In this document: positions 43,156-45,198 of the stretch, piece after piece | Layout: each line of letters begins with the position of its first letter | Numbering within the stretch: position 1 is the first letter of the stretch | NCBI GenBank assembly: GCA_937936675.1 | Contig: CALDDL010000153.1 | Location: forward strand, 1-45,198 | Direction of reading: 5' to 3' | Length of the DNA: 45,198 nt | Source: an uncultured bacterium | GTDB lineage: Bacteria > Bacteroidota > Ignavibacteria > Ignavibacteriales > Melioribacteraceae | Translations under genes and position numbers: made by a program | The notes under the pieces: model-generated | What the model saw: only the letters and a program-made list of their open reading frames with translations | The model's database searches: none | Told to the model about the DNA's origin: nothing

Positions 43156-44638
43156 TGAAATAGCTAAATTTCTAAAGCATTCGGCAATATATAGTATCGG
43201 TAATGCAGCCTATAAAGCTATCGGAGTAATAACACTCCCATTATATACTATGTATATCCCCCTTTCTCAATTCGGTGTGCTTGGGTTAATTGAAGTTACT
43301 TTATTAATACTTACCGAAATTCTTTCTTTAGGCCAGTCCAATTCTATTATCATTTTTAATAAGGATAAAGAAGGAAATTTAAATAAGTCAGCCTTCTTTA
43401 CCATTTTCAGTTCAGTCTTAGCAGCTAATATACTTTTTCTTTTTGTTGGTACCGCGATGGGAAATTCATTAGTGAATTTTCTCGATCTTGGCACCACCAT
43501 TTCGGATAATTATCTCATTCTTATATTTATTGTTTTTCTACGAGTCTTTAATTCGATCTTCTTATATAAACTAAGAGCAGATGAAAAATCATTAACATAT
43601 ACATTAATAACATTATTAAAAATTGCACTTACTCTGGGACTAGTAATTTATCTAGTGGGCTTTCTGAAGTTGGAAGTAATCGGAGTACTTTATTCATATC
43701 TGATAAGCGAGGCGATAATAATATTTATTCTTCTTCCGATGATGATTCATCAGATGCAGATGAAGCTTGATACTATTATTCTAAATGAATCACTAAAATT
43801 CGGACTACCTTTGATTTTTAGTGCAATCGGTATCACATTGTTAAATATAAGCGATCGCTATATTCTAAATATATATACTTCCAAAGAAACGGTCGGACTT
43901 TATGATCTAGGATATCGAATTGCCGGAATAATAAATATGTTTTTAATAATGCCCTTTAGTCTTACACTGCTTCCGATAGCAGCGGAGAAATTTGGTAAAT
44001 CGGGTGATAAAAGATATTATTCAAAATTAATGACTTACCTAGTATTTATTATTACATGGGTAGGGCTTGCTCTCGCGTTATTTAGTGAAGAAGTGATAAA
44101 AATATTTTCTCTGAATAAGGATTATTATCCCGCTGCCGGAATAATACCATTGGTGATATTAGGATATATTTTCAGTGCAACTAGAAATATGGCTTCGCTA
44201 AGTTTGTTTCTAAAAAAGAGGTCTATGATTATAGCTTTAATTACGATTGCTTCTGCTGCATTTAATATTGGGCTTAATTTTTGGTTAGTTCCCCAATATG
44301 GTATGTATGCCGCGGCATTAAATACAGTAATAGCATTTTTAGCATTCCATTTTGTTACTCTCTATTTTGCTAATAAGGAGTACCCTATTCCTTATGAGAA
44401 CAGTAAATATATGCTTGCAATAATTATCGGAATTATTTTTTATATAATCTCTTTATTAATTTTGGATTCCGGTATAATTAAATATTTGGGGAGCTTCTTT
44501 CTCTTATTATTATATCCGTTAGCATTATATTTACTTGGGTTTTATGAAGCGATAGAGATAAAAACATTAAAAGATTTCTATAAAAAACTCAAAAATCCTA
44601 AAGAAGCATTTATTTCAATAAAAGAGTTATTAAAATAG
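43148..44638 (+). CDS. Wzx-like polysaccharide flippase (MOP superfamily)
   Basis: 496 residues with about 12-14 membrane helices and the polysaccharide-synthesis fold: N-terminal SAIYSIGNAAYKAIGVITLPLY, a second half opening with FGLPLIFSAIGITLLNISDRYIL. Transports undecaprenyl-linked oligosaccharides across the inner membrane. The 8-base overlap with the YfhO gene and the following glycosyltransferase starting immediately after its stop place it in one polysaccharide-assembly operon. Confidence 0.9.
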   Translation: MRNEIAKFLKHSAIYSIGNAAYKAIGVITLPLYTMYIPLSQFGVLGLIEVTLLILTEILSLGQSNSIIIFNKDKEGNLNKSAFFTIFSSVLAANILFLFVGTAMGNSLVNFLDLGTTISDNYLILIFIVFLRVFNSIFLYKLRADEKSLTYTLITLLKIALTLGLVIYLVGFLKLEVIGVLYSYLISEAIIIFILLPMMIHQMQMKLDTIILNESLKFGLPLIFSAIGITLLNISDRYILNIYTSKETVGLYDLGYRIAGIINMFLIMPFSLTLLPIAAEKFGKSGDKRYYSKLMTYLVFIITWVGLALALFSEEVIKIFSLNKDYYPAAGIIPLVILGYIFSATRNMASLSLFLKKRSMIIALITIASAAFNIGLNFWLVPQYGMYAAALNTVIAFLAFHFVTLYFANKEYPIPYENSKYMLAIIIGIIFYIISLLILDSGIIKYLGSFFLLLLYPLALYLLGFYEAIEIKTLKDFYKKLKNPKEAFISIKELLK

Positions 44639-45198
44639 ATGAAACCACATATTTCAATAATAATCTGCACATATAACAGAGTAAAATATATCGGCGATTG
44701 TCTTTCTTCGTTGGTCAATCAGACATTGTCCAAAGAATTATATGAGATTGTTATTGTAAATAATAATTCAACCGATAATACTGCCGAGATATGTGAAAGT
44801 TTTATAGAAAATTATAAAGAGCATAATGTTACTTATGTAATTGAAAGGAAGCAGGGATTATCGTATGCACGCAATAGAGGCTTAAAAGAAGCGAAAGGGA
44901 ACATCGTTATTTTTATCGATGATGATGGAGAGGCGAATAACGATTATTTAGAAAAAGTTTATTTTTATTTTTCTACCGAAGATGATCTGGTTTCAGCCGG
45001 AGGAAAAGTACTTCCAAAATACGAAGGTGGTGCCGAACCTAAATGGATGTCAAAATATCTTTGGGGACTTGTAACTAAAATTGATTATGGCAATAAAGTT
45101 GAACCATTTCCAAGGGGTCGTTATCCCGTTGGTTGCAATATGGTTTTTCTTAAATCGGTTTTTGATGAAATCGGGATGTTCGATACTGCTCTTGGAAG
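44639..45198 (+). CDS. GT2-family glycosyltransferase (3' truncated by window end)
   Basis: The frame is open from the ATG at 44639, directly after the flippase stop, through the end of the window (186 codons). The GT-A signature is clear: SIIICTYNRVKYI, VIVNNNSTDNTA, the metal-binding FIDDDGE, GGKVLPKYEGG and the acceptor-region RYPVGCNMVF. Looks like a family-2 enzyme that adds a sugar in O-antigen or capsule assembly. The C-terminus lies outside the window. Confidence 0.9.
   Translation, partial: MKPHISIIICTYNRVKYIGDCLSSLVNQTLSKELYEIVIVNNNSTDNTAEICESFIENYKEHNVTYVIERKQGLSYARNRGLKEAKGNIVIFIDDDGEANNDYLEKVYFYFSTEDDLVSAGGKVLPKYEGGAEPKWMSKYLWGLVTKIDYGNKVEPFPRGRYPVGCNMVFLKSVFDEIGMFDTALG

Overview
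The window is about 45 kb of AT-rich bacterial chromosome, densely coded with short gaps and no phage, transposon or CRISPR sequence. Several features suggest the Bacteroidota/Chlorobi side of the tree, most likely an Ignavibacteria-type organism. These are low GC, many genes without a clear Shine-Dalgarno, promoters that look like the Bacteroidota type (TTG about 20 bases before TAnnTTTG), secreted DPP-IV, tricorn and sortilin-type proteins, and a complete ArgJ-type arginine operon with its own ArgR. The phylum is inferred from gene content and was not tested.

Layout. 1-2074 (+): 3' part of a secreted DPP-IV-like peptidase and an AlaX-like tRNA-editing protein. 2267-8532 (-): arginine operon argC-argJ-argB-argR-argG-argH, with two ArgR-box-like sites over its promoter. 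8729-10900 (+): DEAD-box helicase with a long Arg/Ser/Gly tail. 11188-12840 (+): three-gene hipB-hipS-hipT-like toxin-antitoxin module with three regularly spaced palindromic operators. 13005-19574 (-): two large secreted proteins (tricorn-like protease, then a sortilin/VPS10-type beta-propeller), divergent from a histidine kinase/response regulator pair at 19679-21926 (+). 22174-26066 (-): SpoU-type RNA methyltransferase and a composite secreted C45-like acyltransferase. 26213-28314 (-): arsR, thioredoxin, permease and half-size TauE/SafE cluster. 28374-30491 (-): LytS-type multi-PAS histidine kinase. 30781-30853 (-): tRNA-Lys(CTT). 30908-37973 (+): the whole tryptophan operon trpE-G-D-C-F-B-A, preceded by an unannotated leader peptide with four Trp codons and a terminator. 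38050-38394 (-): small membrane protein with four cysteines. 38450-45198 (+): polysaccharide or glycolipid assembly genes, running off the window end.

The most notable points are a ribosome-mediated trp attenuator (leader peptide with a W-A-W-W-W run, then a strong intrinsic terminator), a split-HipA (HipBST-like) module with an operator array of about 70 bp period, a TrpF enzyme carrying a low-complexity insert of roughly 75 residues next to its phosphate-binding loop, and a composite protein joining a C45 Ntn-hydrolase to what looks like the back half of an M1 peptidase without its zinc site. The arg and trp operons each carry a visible, mechanistically different regulatory device: a repressor operator for arg and attenuation for trp.
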